Notes under the pieces: model-generated | Databases searched by the model: none | What the model saw: only the letters and a program-made list of their open reading frames with translations | Told to the model about the DNA's origin: nothing | Translations under genes and position numbers: made by a program | Shown here: positions 51,433 through 60,030 of the stretch, one piece after another | How positions within the stretch are numbered: the first letter of the stretch is position 1 | How the letters are laid out: every line of letters begins with the position of its first letter | Assembly (NCBI RefSeq): GCF_003115855.1 | Contig: NZ_KZ819081.1 | Location: 62,001-126,000 of the forward strand | Reading direction: 5' to 3' | DNA from: Brenneria corticis | Lineage (GTDB): Bacteria; Pseudomonadota; Gammaproteobacteria; Enterobacterales; Enterobacteriaceae | Length of the DNA stretch: 64,000 nucleotides

Positions 51433-53237
51433 ATAGCCGCCCGCTATTGTACGTCGGCCGCGTTTTTCTCCCCTATCTCGCGCCGCAGCGCGGCCTGCTG
51501 TGGGGTTCGCTGGGGGCCTTGCTGTTCGCCACGGCGATGCGCCTGCTGGAGCCCTGGCCGCTGGCGGTGGTGATTGACGCGGTGCTGACGACGGATGCCG
51601 CCGCCGCGCCGCGGCTTATGGGAATGGAAAACTGGAGCAAAACCGCGCTGTTATGGTTTTGCGCCGGCGGCGTCGTCGCCATCGCGGCGCTGAAAGCCGC
51701 GATGAGCTATCTCAGCACCCTGGGGCTGGCGCTGGTCGGCAGCCGGGTGCTCGGCGAGGTGCGCCGGGATCTGTTCTCCCACCTGCTGAATCTGCCGCTG
51801 TCGTTTCACCATCGGGCGCGGACGGGGGATTTAACCATGCGCCTGATCAACGATATCGGCATGCTGCGCGAGGTGACGGTCACCGCGCTGATGCCGATGC
51901 TCGCCAGCCTGCTTATCCTGACCGGCATGTTCGGCGTGATGCTGTATCTGGACTGGCGGCTGGCGTTGATAGCGCTGCTGCCGATGCCGTTTCTGCTGTG
52001 GCGTTCGCGCCGCGCCGCCAGAAATATTCACGAGGTCAGCCGGCAGCAGCGCAGGCGCGAGGGGAAACTGGCGGCCAAAGCCGCCGAATTTATCGGCGCC
52101 ATCTCGACGGTGCAGGCGCTGGGCCTGGAGTCCGCGGCGATCAAAAGCTTCGGCGACGACAATATGCAAAGCAGCCTGCATAACGTCAGATCCAAACGGC
52201 TGGAAGCGGGGCTGGAGCGCAGCGTGGATCTGGTTATCGCGCTGGCGACCGCGCTGGTGCTGGTATGCGGCGCCAGCAGCGTGCTCAGCGGCAGACTGTC
52301 GCCGGGCGATCTGATTATCTTTCTGTCCTATCTGAAAAATTCGTTTCGTCCGGTGCGGGAGTACGCCAAGTATACCGGACGCCTGTCCAAGGCGCTGGCC
52401 GCCGGAGAACGCGTGGTCGACCTGCTTGAGCGCCGGTCGGACATCGTCGACGGCCCGCACGCCGCGGAATTAAACGCGGCGGCCGGGGATATCCGCTTTG
52501 AGAATATCTGCTTTGGCTATCAGGCGACTCGCGACGGCGCCATGCTGAGCATTCTGGACGGCTTCAGCCTGCACGCGCCGGCCGGGCGTTCGGTCGCCAT
52601 CGCCGGCCCTTCCGGGGCGGGAAAGTCCACCATCAGCAGCCTGCTGCTGCGCCTGTATGACCCGCAGTCCGGCGCCGTCGAACTCGACGGACGCAATCTC
52701 GGCGACTACACGATCAGCAGCCTGCGGCGGCAGATCAGCGTGGTGCCGCAGGACAGCCTGCTGCTGGGGGTCTCCATTCGCGAAAACATCGCCCTGGCCG
52801 CCCAGCGCCCGGTTAGCGAGCAGGAGATTATCGCCGCCGCCCGGCTGGCGAACGCCCATGAGTTTATTACGGCGCTGCCGCACGGCTACGACACCGTTAT
52901 CAGCGAAGGCGGGCAGTCCCTGTCCGGCGGGCAGCGGCAGCGGATTTCCATCGCCAGGGCGGCAATCCGCCGCACGCCGATCCTGATTCTGGACGAGCCC
53001 AACGTCGGCCTGGACAGCGAAAACGAACGCGACGTCACCGAGGCGCTGCTACGCCTGATGCGGGGGCGCACCAGCCTGTTGATTACCCATAATCTCTCTT
53101 TCGCCGCGCGCGCCGACCATATCGTGTTTTTAGAGCAGGGGCGCATCGTCGAGCAGGGGAGTCATGACCAACTGATTGCCGCCGGCGGGCGCTACGCCCA
53201 GCTGTGGCAGTTGCAAAGGCGGGAAAATGAACGCTAA
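51429..53237 (+). CDS. MsbA-like ABC exporter (TMD-NBD half-transporter)
   Basis: A 602-residue type IV ABC exporter: six transmembrane helices in ~1-330, then an ATPase with Walker A GPSGAGKS, Q-loop VVPQDSLLLGVSIRENI, signature LSGGQRQR, Walker B ILILDEP and H-loop LITHN. It should act as a homodimer, flipping or exporting a lipid-linked or oligosaccharide product of the operon, as MsbA or the glucan exporters NdvA/ChvA do. The operon has no Wzx, Wzy or Wza genes, so this is the only obvious export route across the inner membrane. ATGA overlap with the previous gene. Confidence 0.92.
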   Translation: MNSRPLLYVGRVFLPYLAPQRGLLWGSLGALLFATAMRLLEPWPLAVVIDAVLTTDAAAAPRLMGMENWSKTALLWFCAGGVVAIAALKAAMSYLSTLGLALVGSRVLGEVRRDLFSHLLNLPLSFHHRARTGDLTMRLINDIGMLREVTVTALMPMLASLLILTGMFGVMLYLDWRLALIALLPMPFLLWRSRRAARNIHEVSRQQRRREGKLAAKAAEFIGAISTVQALGLESAAIKSFGDDNMQSSLHNVRSKRLEAGLERSVDLVIALATALVLVCGASSVLSGRLSPGDLIIFLSYLKNSFRPVREYAKYTGRLSKALAAGERVVDLLERRSDIVDGPHAAELNAAAGDIRFENICFGYQATRDGAMLSILDGFSLHAPAGRSVAIAGPSGAGKSTISSLLLRLYDPQSGAVELDGRNLGDYTISSLRRQISVVPQDSLLLGVSIRENIALAAQRPVSEQEIIAAARLANAHEFITALPHGYDTVISEGGQSLSGGQRQRISIARAAIRRTPILILDEPNVGLDSENERDVTEALLRLMRGRTSLLITHNLSFAARADHIVFLEQGRIVEQGSHDQLIAAGGRYAQLWQLQRRENER

Positions 53238-53262
53238 CGGCGGGCGCGGGAGGGAGACGAAA

Positions 53263-55509
53263 ATGTGGCGGGGCGCGGATGCGAAAATAGTCAGCGGCGA
53301 TCCGGCGCTGCCCGGTCTGTCGCTGCTGCTGGATGCCCAGGCGCTGTTGCGGCGCATACGCCGGCTGCCGCAGCTGGATCGCACGCGCGCGCTGGCGATC
53401 GACTATCTGCGCTATAAGCCGGCCACCAGCTGCGTCGCCGGGCTGCTGCTTACCGACGCCGACGGCGTCCGCCGCCGCTATTACGCCAAGGCGCTGACGC
53501 CCGAGCGTTTCGACCGCGTTCGGCGCCGCGCGCCGCAGTCGGCGAACCTGTTGCCGGATGCGGCGGTGATGGTGGCGAGTGCGGCTGACGATAGCGACCT
53601 GCCGGGGCTATCGCTGCTGTACCATCCCGGCGAACTCGGCCGGCAGATGGCGGCGTGGCTGCCGGAAATCGACCCCTCGGCGCCGCTTGACTGGCAGTTG
53701 CTGCGCTACAAGCCCGGCAGGCGCGCGGTGGCGCGAATCGCCTGCCGCGGGCGAGATCTGGCGGTGCTGCGCTGGGCAAGCGCGAAAGAGTATGGGCGCA
53801 TAGTGCAGGGCAACGCCATCGGCGCGGCGCTGGGGCATATCTCGCTAGTGGGGGCGGACGCGCAACGCCGGCTGCTGGCGACGCGCTGGCTGGAAGGGGG
53901 GAGCCTGTGCCCGGAACAGCGCGGCGACTGCCCGGTCGGGGAGATGCGCCTTGCCGGGGAAAAGCTGGCCGAGGTGCACAACAGCGATTTTTCGCTGCCG
54001 CTGCGCCGCCACGCCGGCGACGACGTTGCGGCGCTGTGGCGCGTAAGGAACACGCTGACGGCCGTCGCCCCGCAGAGCGTGTCGCGCTTTACCCGTCTGG
54101 CGACGCGGATCGCCCGGCGTCTGATGCGGCTAAAGACGCCGCCGACGCTGATTCACGGCGATTTTTCCGCCGATCAGCTAATCAGGCTGCGCGGCGACGG
54201 CGCGCTGCGCATCGTGGATTGGGAGCGGGCGGCGTACGGCAATCCCCTGGCCGATATCGCCACCTTTCAGGCGCGGCTGGAGCTACAGGTGATTGAACGG
54301 ACGGTGAGCCGCCAGCAGGCGGACGACGCGGTGGCCGCCTTGCTGGCGGGCTATTTGCCGCGGCGCGCGCTGCCGCTCGGCGACCTGGGGGGATACGTCG
54401 CCTGGGCCGCGCTCTGTCTGGCGGCGGAGCCCTTCCGCAAGCGGGCGGCGCGCTGGCCCGCCCAGATCGACGCCCTGCTGACCGCGGCGGAGCGCTTGCT
54501 GGATGCGTCGTCGCCCGACGCGCCGGCGAGCGACGGCGTGGCCGCGCTGCGGGATAGCCAACGGGTCGCCGACGCGGTGCTCGCCGCGTCCGGCGCGCCG
54601 ACGGGCAGCCGGTTGACCCATAGCGAAATCGTGCGTCATAAACCGGGGAAGCGCGCCCTGGTGCATTACCGGATAAGCCCGCCCGCGCAGGCGGCGCCGT
54701 GGGAGCTGTTGGGGAAATACGGCGAGAAAGGCGTGGACGAACGCGCCTTCCGCTGCCAGTCGACGCTGTGGCGCAACGGCTTTGATAACCGCGCGGATGT
54801 CGCCGTGCCCGAGCCTTTGGCTCTGGTGCCGGCGTTTAACCTCTGGCTGCAACGCAGGGTGGCGGCCAGACCGATGGCCGATTTTCTCTTTCCCGACGCT
54901 GAAAACCTGCGTCTGCTGGGAGAGCGCGTCGGCGCGGCGCTGGCGCGTTTGCAGCAGAACCGCGCCTTGCGGCGGGAAATCGCGGCCCGCCGCTGGGGCA
55001 TCGAGGATGAGCTGGCCATCTTGCGGCGTCGCCTGGCGGACGTGGCGGCGTGCCACCCCCGCTGGCGCGATCGTCTGGACCTTTTGCTGCACGCGGCGGA
55101 AAAACGGGCGATAGCGTTGATTGACGATTGCGACGTATGCCTGCACCGCGACTTTTACTTCGATCAGGTGCTGGTGCCCGACGATGCGCCGGGGCGGCTG
55201 GTGCTGGTGGATTTCGATCTGTGCCGCCTGGGACCGGCGGCGCTGGACGCCGGAAACTATATCGCCCATGTGCAGGAGTTTGCGCTGCGTTGCCATGGGG
55301 ACAGCGCGGCGCTGGCGGCCCATGAGCAAGGGTTCGGCGACGCCTTTCTGGCGCATTCCCCCGGCGTGACTCTCGACGCCGTGCAGGGATTCACCCATCT
55401 TTCCCTGCTGCGGCATATTTCGCTAAGCACGCAGTTTGCCGAGCGCGTTCACACCACGGAAACGCTGATCGCCCTGTGCGAGACGGCGCTGCGCGACTGG
55501 CTGGCGTAA
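53263..55509 (+). CDS. Double aminoglycoside-phosphotransferase-fold (APH) kinase-like protein
   Basis: A ~748-residue protein with two APH/choline-kinase-like domains in tandem. In domain 1, the catalytic loop LIHGDFSADQLI is near residue 296, followed by IVDWERAAYGNPLADIA; in domain 2, CLHRDFYFDQVLV is near residue 627, followed by LVDFDLCRLGPAALDAGN. Both keep the catalytic aspartate and metal-binding aspartate, so both may be active. The short LRYKPG/VRHKPGKRALVHY stretches repeat in front of each, supporting internal duplication. The start at 53263 has GGGAG six bases upstream; 53227 is the alternative, overlapping the exporter gene. Probably phosphorylates a sugar, lipid or small alcohol in the pathway; the substrate is unknown. 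Confidence 0.8.
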   Translation: MWRGADAKIVSGDPALPGLSLLLDAQALLRRIRRLPQLDRTRALAIDYLRYKPATSCVAGLLLTDADGVRRRYYAKALTPERFDRVRRRAPQSANLLPDAAVMVASAADDSDLPGLSLLYHPGELGRQMAAWLPEIDPSAPLDWQLLRYKPGRRAVARIACRGRDLAVLRWASAKEYGRIVQGNAIGAALGHISLVGADAQRRLLATRWLEGGSLCPEQRGDCPVGEMRLAGEKLAEVHNSDFSLPLRRHAGDDVAALWRVRNTLTAVAPQSVSRFTRLATRIARRLMRLKTPPTLIHGDFSADQLIRLRGDGALRIVDWERAAYGNPLADIATFQARLELQVIERTVSRQQADDAVAALLAGYLPRRALPLGDLGGYVAWAALCLAAEPFRKRAARWPAQIDALLTAAERLLDASSPDAPASDGVAALRDSQRVADAVLAASGAPTGSRLTHSEIVRHKPGKRALVHYRISPPAQAAPWELLGKYGEKGVDERAFRCQSTLWRNGFDNRADVAVPEPLALVPAFNLWLQRRVAARPMADFLFPDAENLRLLGERVGAALARLQQNRALRREIAARRWGIEDELAILRRRLADVAACHPRWRDRLDLLLHAAEKRAIALIDDCDVCLHRDFYFDQVLVPDDAPGRLVLVDFDLCRLGPAALDAGNYIAHVQEFALRCHGDSAALAAHEQGFGDAFLAHSPGVTLDAVQGFTHLSLLRHISLSTQFAERVHTTETLIALCETALRDWLA

Positions 55510-55563
55510 GGGGGCGAGGGCGGATTTTTGCGCCTGGCATCCCCGGCGCAAAATCCCAAGCGG

Positions 55564-55796
55564 TTAAGTCGGCTTGTTTTTGCTCGCCCAGATGACCTTG
55601 CCCTGGGTGAACTCCTTAAGGCCCTCCACGCCCAGCTCCCGTCCGATGCCCGACTGCTTGGCGCCGCCGGTGGCGACCAGCGGATGGATCGCCATATGCT
55701 CGTTGATCCAGACCGTGCCGGTATCGATCTTCCTGGCAATGTCGATGCCGCGCCGTCCACCCGCTTTCCATCAATGATCATCTTGTATTCAGTCAT
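55564..55796 (-). pseudogene. Aldehyde dehydrogenase remnant (internal deletion, frameshifted)
   Basis: Reading leftward from an ATG at 55796, the first ~16 codons give MTEYKMIIDGKRVDGA, a normal N-terminus of an NAD-dependent aldehyde dehydrogenase. After the fusion point, a different frame encodes the end of such an enzyme: DTGTVWINEHMAIHP, GGAKQSGIGRELG and FTQGKVIWASKNKPT, with stop at 55564-55566. About 400 codons, including the catalytic cysteine region, are gone and the two pieces are out of frame, so the gene is dead. It suggests a deletion between the polysaccharide operon and the iron island. Confidence 0.8.
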
Positions 55797-56045
55797 GTCA
55801 GTTCTCCATGAAACGGGACTGATAAACTTCAGCCAGTTGAAAAGAACGGATGGACAGGCTTACGGGAGCCGGAGAATCGGCTTTATCGTCGCGCCTGCTA
55901 TGCCCTGTCGATCTCGTTGAATGCTGTAACTTACCCGATCCCCGCGATCCTTCTATATGCAAATGTTGGCATCGGCGGAGAAAGTACGATCGGCGGCGGG
56001 AAAGGCGGGTTTGCGCAGCTTTATAGCAAATAAGAATCAGCGTAA

Positions 56046-56060
56046 TGATAATAATTATTT
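56046..56060 (+). promoter_or_regulatory. Fur box upstream of the PchR-like regulator
   Basis: TGATAAT-A-ATTATTT matches the Fur 7-1-7 consensus TGATAAT-N-ATTATCA at 13 of 15 positions, counting the variable centre. It lies ~90 bases before the AraC-type gene, in the 355-bp gap 55797-56151. The gap's left part may contain debris upstream of the dead aldehyde dehydrogenase; nothing else is recognised. Implies iron-repressed expression of the regulator. Confidence 0.7.
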
Positions 56061-56151
56061 GTATTTGTATCAGGATGTGATTATGTTTTAACCGATATTA
56101 CCAGCGCTTATTGCCGAGCGGCCGGCGCTCGGAAAACGGGGAGGACGCATT

Positions 56152-57168
56152 ATGCCTACGTACGGCCTGCGCCACCGACAAACGCGGCGAACGGCATCGC
56201 CGCTGGAACAATACAGCGGTTGCTATAGCGCCCATCACGCGCACTTTATCGAATCCGACTGCGCCTCCTGCCCCCTGCAATGCGCGGCGGGCAAGCGGAA
56301 GATCTACCTGGTTCAGCGGGCGCTGGGGGAAGGGTGGACGGATATGCACGAATTCGACAACGGCATCATGGTCGGACGCCGATGCTGCCGTCTGACGCAT
56401 CCGCTGGAAAACGAACACCCGACGCTGCCCGACAGCGTCAGCCTGAGCTTTATGGTCAGCGGGCAGATCGGCCACGGCGTGGCGAACTATCCGAGCCTCA
56501 CGGCATCGGCCGGGGATATCCTGCTGCGTACCGCGCCTGGCGTGCTGCGGCGCAGCGTTCCCGCCGGCTGCCTGCTTAGCGGCGTCTCTATCGATATCCC
56601 GCGCGATATGTTTCTCACTTTGCAGGAACAGGGCGTGGACATCTCCTTTCTTCACCGGCACGGTTCATACGCCGTGCTGCGGCCCACGGCGCAAATGGCG
56701 GCCGGCCTGTGCCAGCTCTGCCAGCGCGTGCTGAATCTGCAAGTGCATAACTCGCTGCTCGCCCGCCTGGAGCTGGAGTCGCTGACCATAGAAATTCTGC
56801 TCAGATTCCTGACGACCTGCGCGGACGCGCCGCCGGACGGCGCCAACGCGCTGCCGCAACGCTGGCAGCGCGCGCTCAACGAAGTGCTGGAGATTCTGCA
56901 CGCCGAATGGAATCAGCCGCTGACCATCGCCCAGCTGGCGCGCCGCGCCGGCATCAATGAGTGCTACCTGAAAAAACTGTTCCGCGAGCGCACCGGGCAG
57001 GGCATTGCCGGCTATCTGCGCCGCCTGCGCATGCAGCGGGCGCGCGAAATGATCGACTCCGGCCGCTACACCGTGCAGCACGTCGCGCAGCAGTGCGGCT
57101 ATGCCTGCGCGAGCAGGTTCACCCAGGCGTTCCAGCGCGAATACGGCTACAGCCCCAGCCGTCAATAG
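56152..57168 (+). CDS. PchR-type AraC-family siderophore regulator
   Basis: A 338-residue AraC-family protein. The N-terminal part follows the PchR group (SVSLSFMVSGQIGHGV, and ASAGDILLRTAPGVLRRSVPAGCLLSGVSI in pieces), and the C-terminal ~100 residues form two helix-turn-helix motifs: IAQLARRAGINECYLKKLFR and VQHVAQQCGYACASRFTQAF. PchR activates receptor and biosynthesis genes in the presence of its ferri-siderophore. A cysteine-rich patch near the start (CASCPLQCAAGKRK) could bind a metal. GGGGAGG precedes the start. It is probably the activator of the receptor/T11SS/NRPS genes that follow. Confidence 0.87.
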   Translation: MPTYGLRHRQTRRTASPLEQYSGCYSAHHAHFIESDCASCPLQCAAGKRKIYLVQRALGEGWTDMHEFDNGIMVGRRCCRLTHPLENEHPTLPDSVSLSFMVSGQIGHGVANYPSLTASAGDILLRTAPGVLRRSVPAGCLLSGVSIDIPRDMFLTLQEQGVDISFLHRHGSYAVLRPTAQMAAGLCQLCQRVLNLQVHNSLLARLELESLTIEILLRFLTTCADAPPDGANALPQRWQRALNEVLEILHAEWNQPLTIAQLARRAGINECYLKKLFRERTGQGIAGYLRRLRMQRAREMIDSGRYTVQHVAQQCGYACASRFTQAFQREYGYSPSRQ

Positions 57169-57245
57169 CGCATCCAAAACCTTATCCGCGCCACATCGCC
57201 TCTCCCGTCTTGCCGCGACGGGCGGGAGAGCGCTTCAGCTCTTTA

Positions 57246-57282
57246 TTTTCCCGCTCGGCACCAAACTTTTCCCGCTCGGCAC
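57246..57282 (-). promoter_or_regulatory. Two 16-bp direct repeats, likely operator of the PchR-like activator
   Basis: TTTTCCCGCTCGGCAC occurs exactly at 57246-57261 and 57267-57282, a 21-bp period, i.e. two helical turns on one face of DNA. AraC-family activators usually bind such direct repeats through their two helix-turn-helix motifs. The pair lies ~100-130 bases before the receptor gene and ~80 bases after the regulator. Read on the reverse strand it becomes GTGCCGAGCGGGAAAA, recalling the CGAGGAAA-type core of PchR boxes. Confidence 0.65.
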
Positions 57283-57324
57283 ACATGGCCCGCTGAATGA
57301 GGGCTAGGATGTCGTCTGATTACA

Positions 57325-57343
57325 AATGCGTTTTATTCTCATT
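57325..57343 (-). promoter_or_regulatory. Possible Fur half-site before the TonB receptor
   Basis: On the reverse strand, AATGAGAATAAAACGCATT fits one half of a Fur box well (TGAGAAT) and the other half poorly. It overlaps the region where the receptor promoter should be (35-55 bases before the start). Weak prediction, offered because neighbouring sites are iron-regulated. Confidence 0.35.
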
Positions 57344-57378
57344 AACAAATTTTATTCTTAACTTGGTGCCCTGGGAAA

Positions 57379-59946
57379 ATGAATAAACTTACGTCCTACC
57401 ATCCATTCAGGCTGGCGCGCTGGCATGCGCGTACGGCCCCGGCCGGCATTCGCATCGGCTCTCCGCTATCGTCGGCCGCCGCGCTGCTGATCGTTTTGTG
57501 CGGCCACCACGCCAACGCCGCCGAGAGCGCGGCGGACCAGGAAGCGGCGCAGACGGAAACGTCGCCGGCCGGGGTCCAGGCGCGGGAGGAAGCCCGGCCG
57601 CCGGAAGTTGAAGATAAAATTCTGGTCACCGCGCCGCTCAACCCGCAGCAGGAAGCCGCCACCGGCTACAGCGTCAGGCGTTCCAGCAGCGCCACCAAGC
57701 TCGATCTGGAGCTAAAGCGCACGCCGCAGACGGTGTCGGTGATTACCGAGAAGCAGATTAAGGAACAGAATCTGACCGATATCCATTCGGTGCTCAACGC
57801 CGCGCCGGGGATAACGGTGATGCAGTACGGCGTCACCGGCGCCGGCAACACCTCGTACTATTCGCGCGGCTTCGCCATTCGCAACTTTCTGCTCGACGGC
57901 GTGCTCACCAGCGTCGCGCCCTCGGGGGGCATCATGACGCGCGGTCTGAACGGCAACAACCGCTTCTTCGCGATGGACAGCGCCATCTATGAGCGCATCG
58001 ACGTGATCCGCGGCTCCACCGGGCTGGTTTCCGGCAACGGCGACCCCGGCGCCACCCTGAACCTGGTGCGCAAGAAACCGACGGTGGCGCCGCAGTTCAA
58101 CGCCGGCGTCGGCTACGGCTCGTGGAACCGCAAGCGCGCCGAGGTGGATTTTTCCACCACCCTTAACGAATCGGCCGGCCTGCGCTGGCGCATGGTCGGC
58201 GTGGCGCAGGACGGCGACCACTGGATGGACCGCGTCGGTAAGAAGGACTACACCCTGTACAACGTGCTGGAGCTGCCGCTGGGGAACGATACGCTGCTGC
58301 GCGGCGGCCTGGTCTACGGCTACCAAAAGATCGACGATGCCAGCCCGGTTACGGCGTCGAGGACGGGGGTCAATTTAGATGGTCTCGATCCCATACCCAA
58401 GTTTCCCGGCGGGCGCAGCGCCAATAACGCCACCGACTGGACCTTCGCCAAAAACGAGAATATCAACGCCTTTCTCAACGCCGACCACTATCTGAACGAT
58501 CAATGGACGCTAAATGTGGCCTACAACTACAACAAGTCCGATTTCCATACGGTTTACGGCTTTCTTGATGATTACAATAGAGGCGGAGCATATAAGGGAA
58601 CCTACGACTATTTATTCGGGCAGTGGCAGCCGGAGGCGGAGCTGCACAATCTTGATGTCTCGCTTAACGGCAAGTTCGAGCTGCTGGGGCGAGAGGCTGA
58701 AATCGTGGCCGGCTTCTCCGGCTACCGCAATAAGGTCACCATGCCTTACTACGCTAATCAGTCCGGCATCGATTCGTACACCGGCTGCGGTAACACCTTG
58801 CGCTGGGTGTATTGCACGCCGGAGGAATTCAACAACGGTGGATTACCTAAACCTGTCATTAGAAGGAATAGGCAGCCGTCCACCGATTACACCTATGACT
58901 ACGAGAGTTGGAATATACAGACCACGGAAAAGCAGTACGGCCTGAACCTGGCGGGGCGCTATAACCTGACCGACCGGCTGATGGCGATCGCCGGCGGCCG
59001 CTATAACCGCTGGGTATCGGATCAGAAAACCCGCTACGGCGCTGATGGCGCCTGGCCGGGAAAGTTGGAAGAGCTCTATTCGCTTAAGCTGGACCAGAGC
59101 GGCTTCTCCTGGTTCGGCGGCCTGGTCTATGATCTGACCGACCAGTGGTCCGCCTATACCAGCTACGCGCGCACCCTCGACCCGCAGAGCGAGGCGGGGG
59201 CGATCGTCGGCTTCGACGGCAACCCCATCGAAGAGCGGCAAAACGACACCTTCGAACTGGGCCTTAAGGGCAGCCTGTTCGGCGACAGGCTTAATACCCA
59301 GATCGCCTACTTCCATACCAAACAGGACAATCTGCCTTATTACACCGACTACTATGGCTGCGCCTGGCATGGCGTGCCCAATTGCACTTATTCGGATTAT
59401 AATCTGGAGCCGGTGTTCGCCGGTCCGGGCTTAAAAGTGCAGGGGGTGGAGCTGTCCGCCAGCGGCAGCGTTACGCCGCGCCTGCAAGTTAACGCCGCCT
59501 ATACCTTTATGCATACCACCTGGCCCGATCTGACAACTGCCAGCGCTTCTACCGGTGACGCGACGGGCCGATACGCCTCTATGGAGATGTATTACTGGCG
59601 CTACGGCACGCTGCCCAAACACCAGTTCAAGCTGTTCGCCAACTGGCAGGCCGCCGAGCGGCTGAATCTGGGCCTGGGGGTCAATTTTAAGGGCAAGGTC
59701 AAGCGATTCAGAAGCCGATATCAGAAAGCGTACGCCGCAAAATATTACCCTGACGCCGACAGTTCCCCATACGACCTGGGCAGCTCCACCACCGTCGATC
59801 TAATGGCCCAGTACCGCATTACCAACGCGCTAAGCGCGCGGCTTAACGTGCAGAATCTGTTCGATAAAACCTATTACGTAACGCCGCGCCGCGATATGTA
59901 CGGCGCGCCGCGCAATGTAATGTTTACGCTGAATTATCAGTTCTAA
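57379..59946 (+). CDS. TonB-dependent siderophore receptor
   Basis: An 855-residue outer-membrane receptor. A long signal peptide ends near ANAAES; a ~45-residue acidic linker leads to a TonB-box-like EDKILVTAP. The plug (~95-240) has the siderophore-receptor signature RTPQTVSVITEKQI, DIHSVLNAAPGI, YSRGFAIRNFLLDGV and YERIDVIRGSTGL; the barrel ends with NVQNLFDKTYYV and MFTLNYQF with a terminal phenylalanine. There is no N-terminal STN signalling domain, so regulation is through the AraC-type gene rather than a sigma/anti-sigma pair. It belongs to the FhuE/FpvA/FoxA-like group. The ligand is unknown. The next genes encode a T11SS cargo and Slam. Confidence 0.93.
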   Translation: MNKLTSYHPFRLARWHARTAPAGIRIGSPLSSAAALLIVLCGHHANAAESAADQEAAQTETSPAGVQAREEARPPEVEDKILVTAPLNPQQEAATGYSVRRSSSATKLDLELKRTPQTVSVITEKQIKEQNLTDIHSVLNAAPGITVMQYGVTGAGNTSYYSRGFAIRNFLLDGVLTSVAPSGGIMTRGLNGNNRFFAMDSAIYERIDVIRGSTGLVSGNGDPGATLNLVRKKPTVAPQFNAGVGYGSWNRKRAEVDFSTTLNESAGLRWRMVGVAQDGDHWMDRVGKKDYTLYNVLELPLGNDTLLRGGLVYGYQKIDDASPVTASRTGVNLDGLDPIPKFPGGRSANNATDWTFAKNENINAFLNADHYLNDQWTLNVAYNYNKSDFHTVYGFLDDYNRGGAYKGTYDYLFGQWQPEAELHNLDVSLNGKFELLGREAEIVAGFSGYRNKVTMPYYANQSGIDSYTGCGNTLRWVYCTPEEFNNGGLPKPVIRRNRQPSTDYTYDYESWNIQTTEKQYGLNLAGRYNLTDRLMAIAGGRYNRWVSDQKTRYGADGAWPGKLEELYSLKLDQSGFSWFGGLVYDLTDQWSAYTSYARTLDPQSEAGAIVGFDGNPIEERQNDTFELGLKGSLFGDRLNTQIAYFHTKQDNLPYYTDYYGCAWHGVPNCTYSDYNLEPVFAGPGLKVQGVELSASGSVTPRLQVNAAYTFMHTTWPDLTTASASTGDATGRYASMEMYYWRYGTLPKHQFKLFANWQAAERLNLGLGVNFKGKVKRFRSRYQKAYAAKYYPDADSSPYDLGSSTTVDLMAQYRITNALSARLNVQNLFDKTYYVTPRRDMYGAPRNVMFTLNYQF

Positions 59947-60030
59947 TCACCACCAAGGAGGTGCAACGGCAAATACCACTAACTCGATATTCAAAACTGT
60001 TAGTTAATTGATTTTTAAGAGGAATAAATC

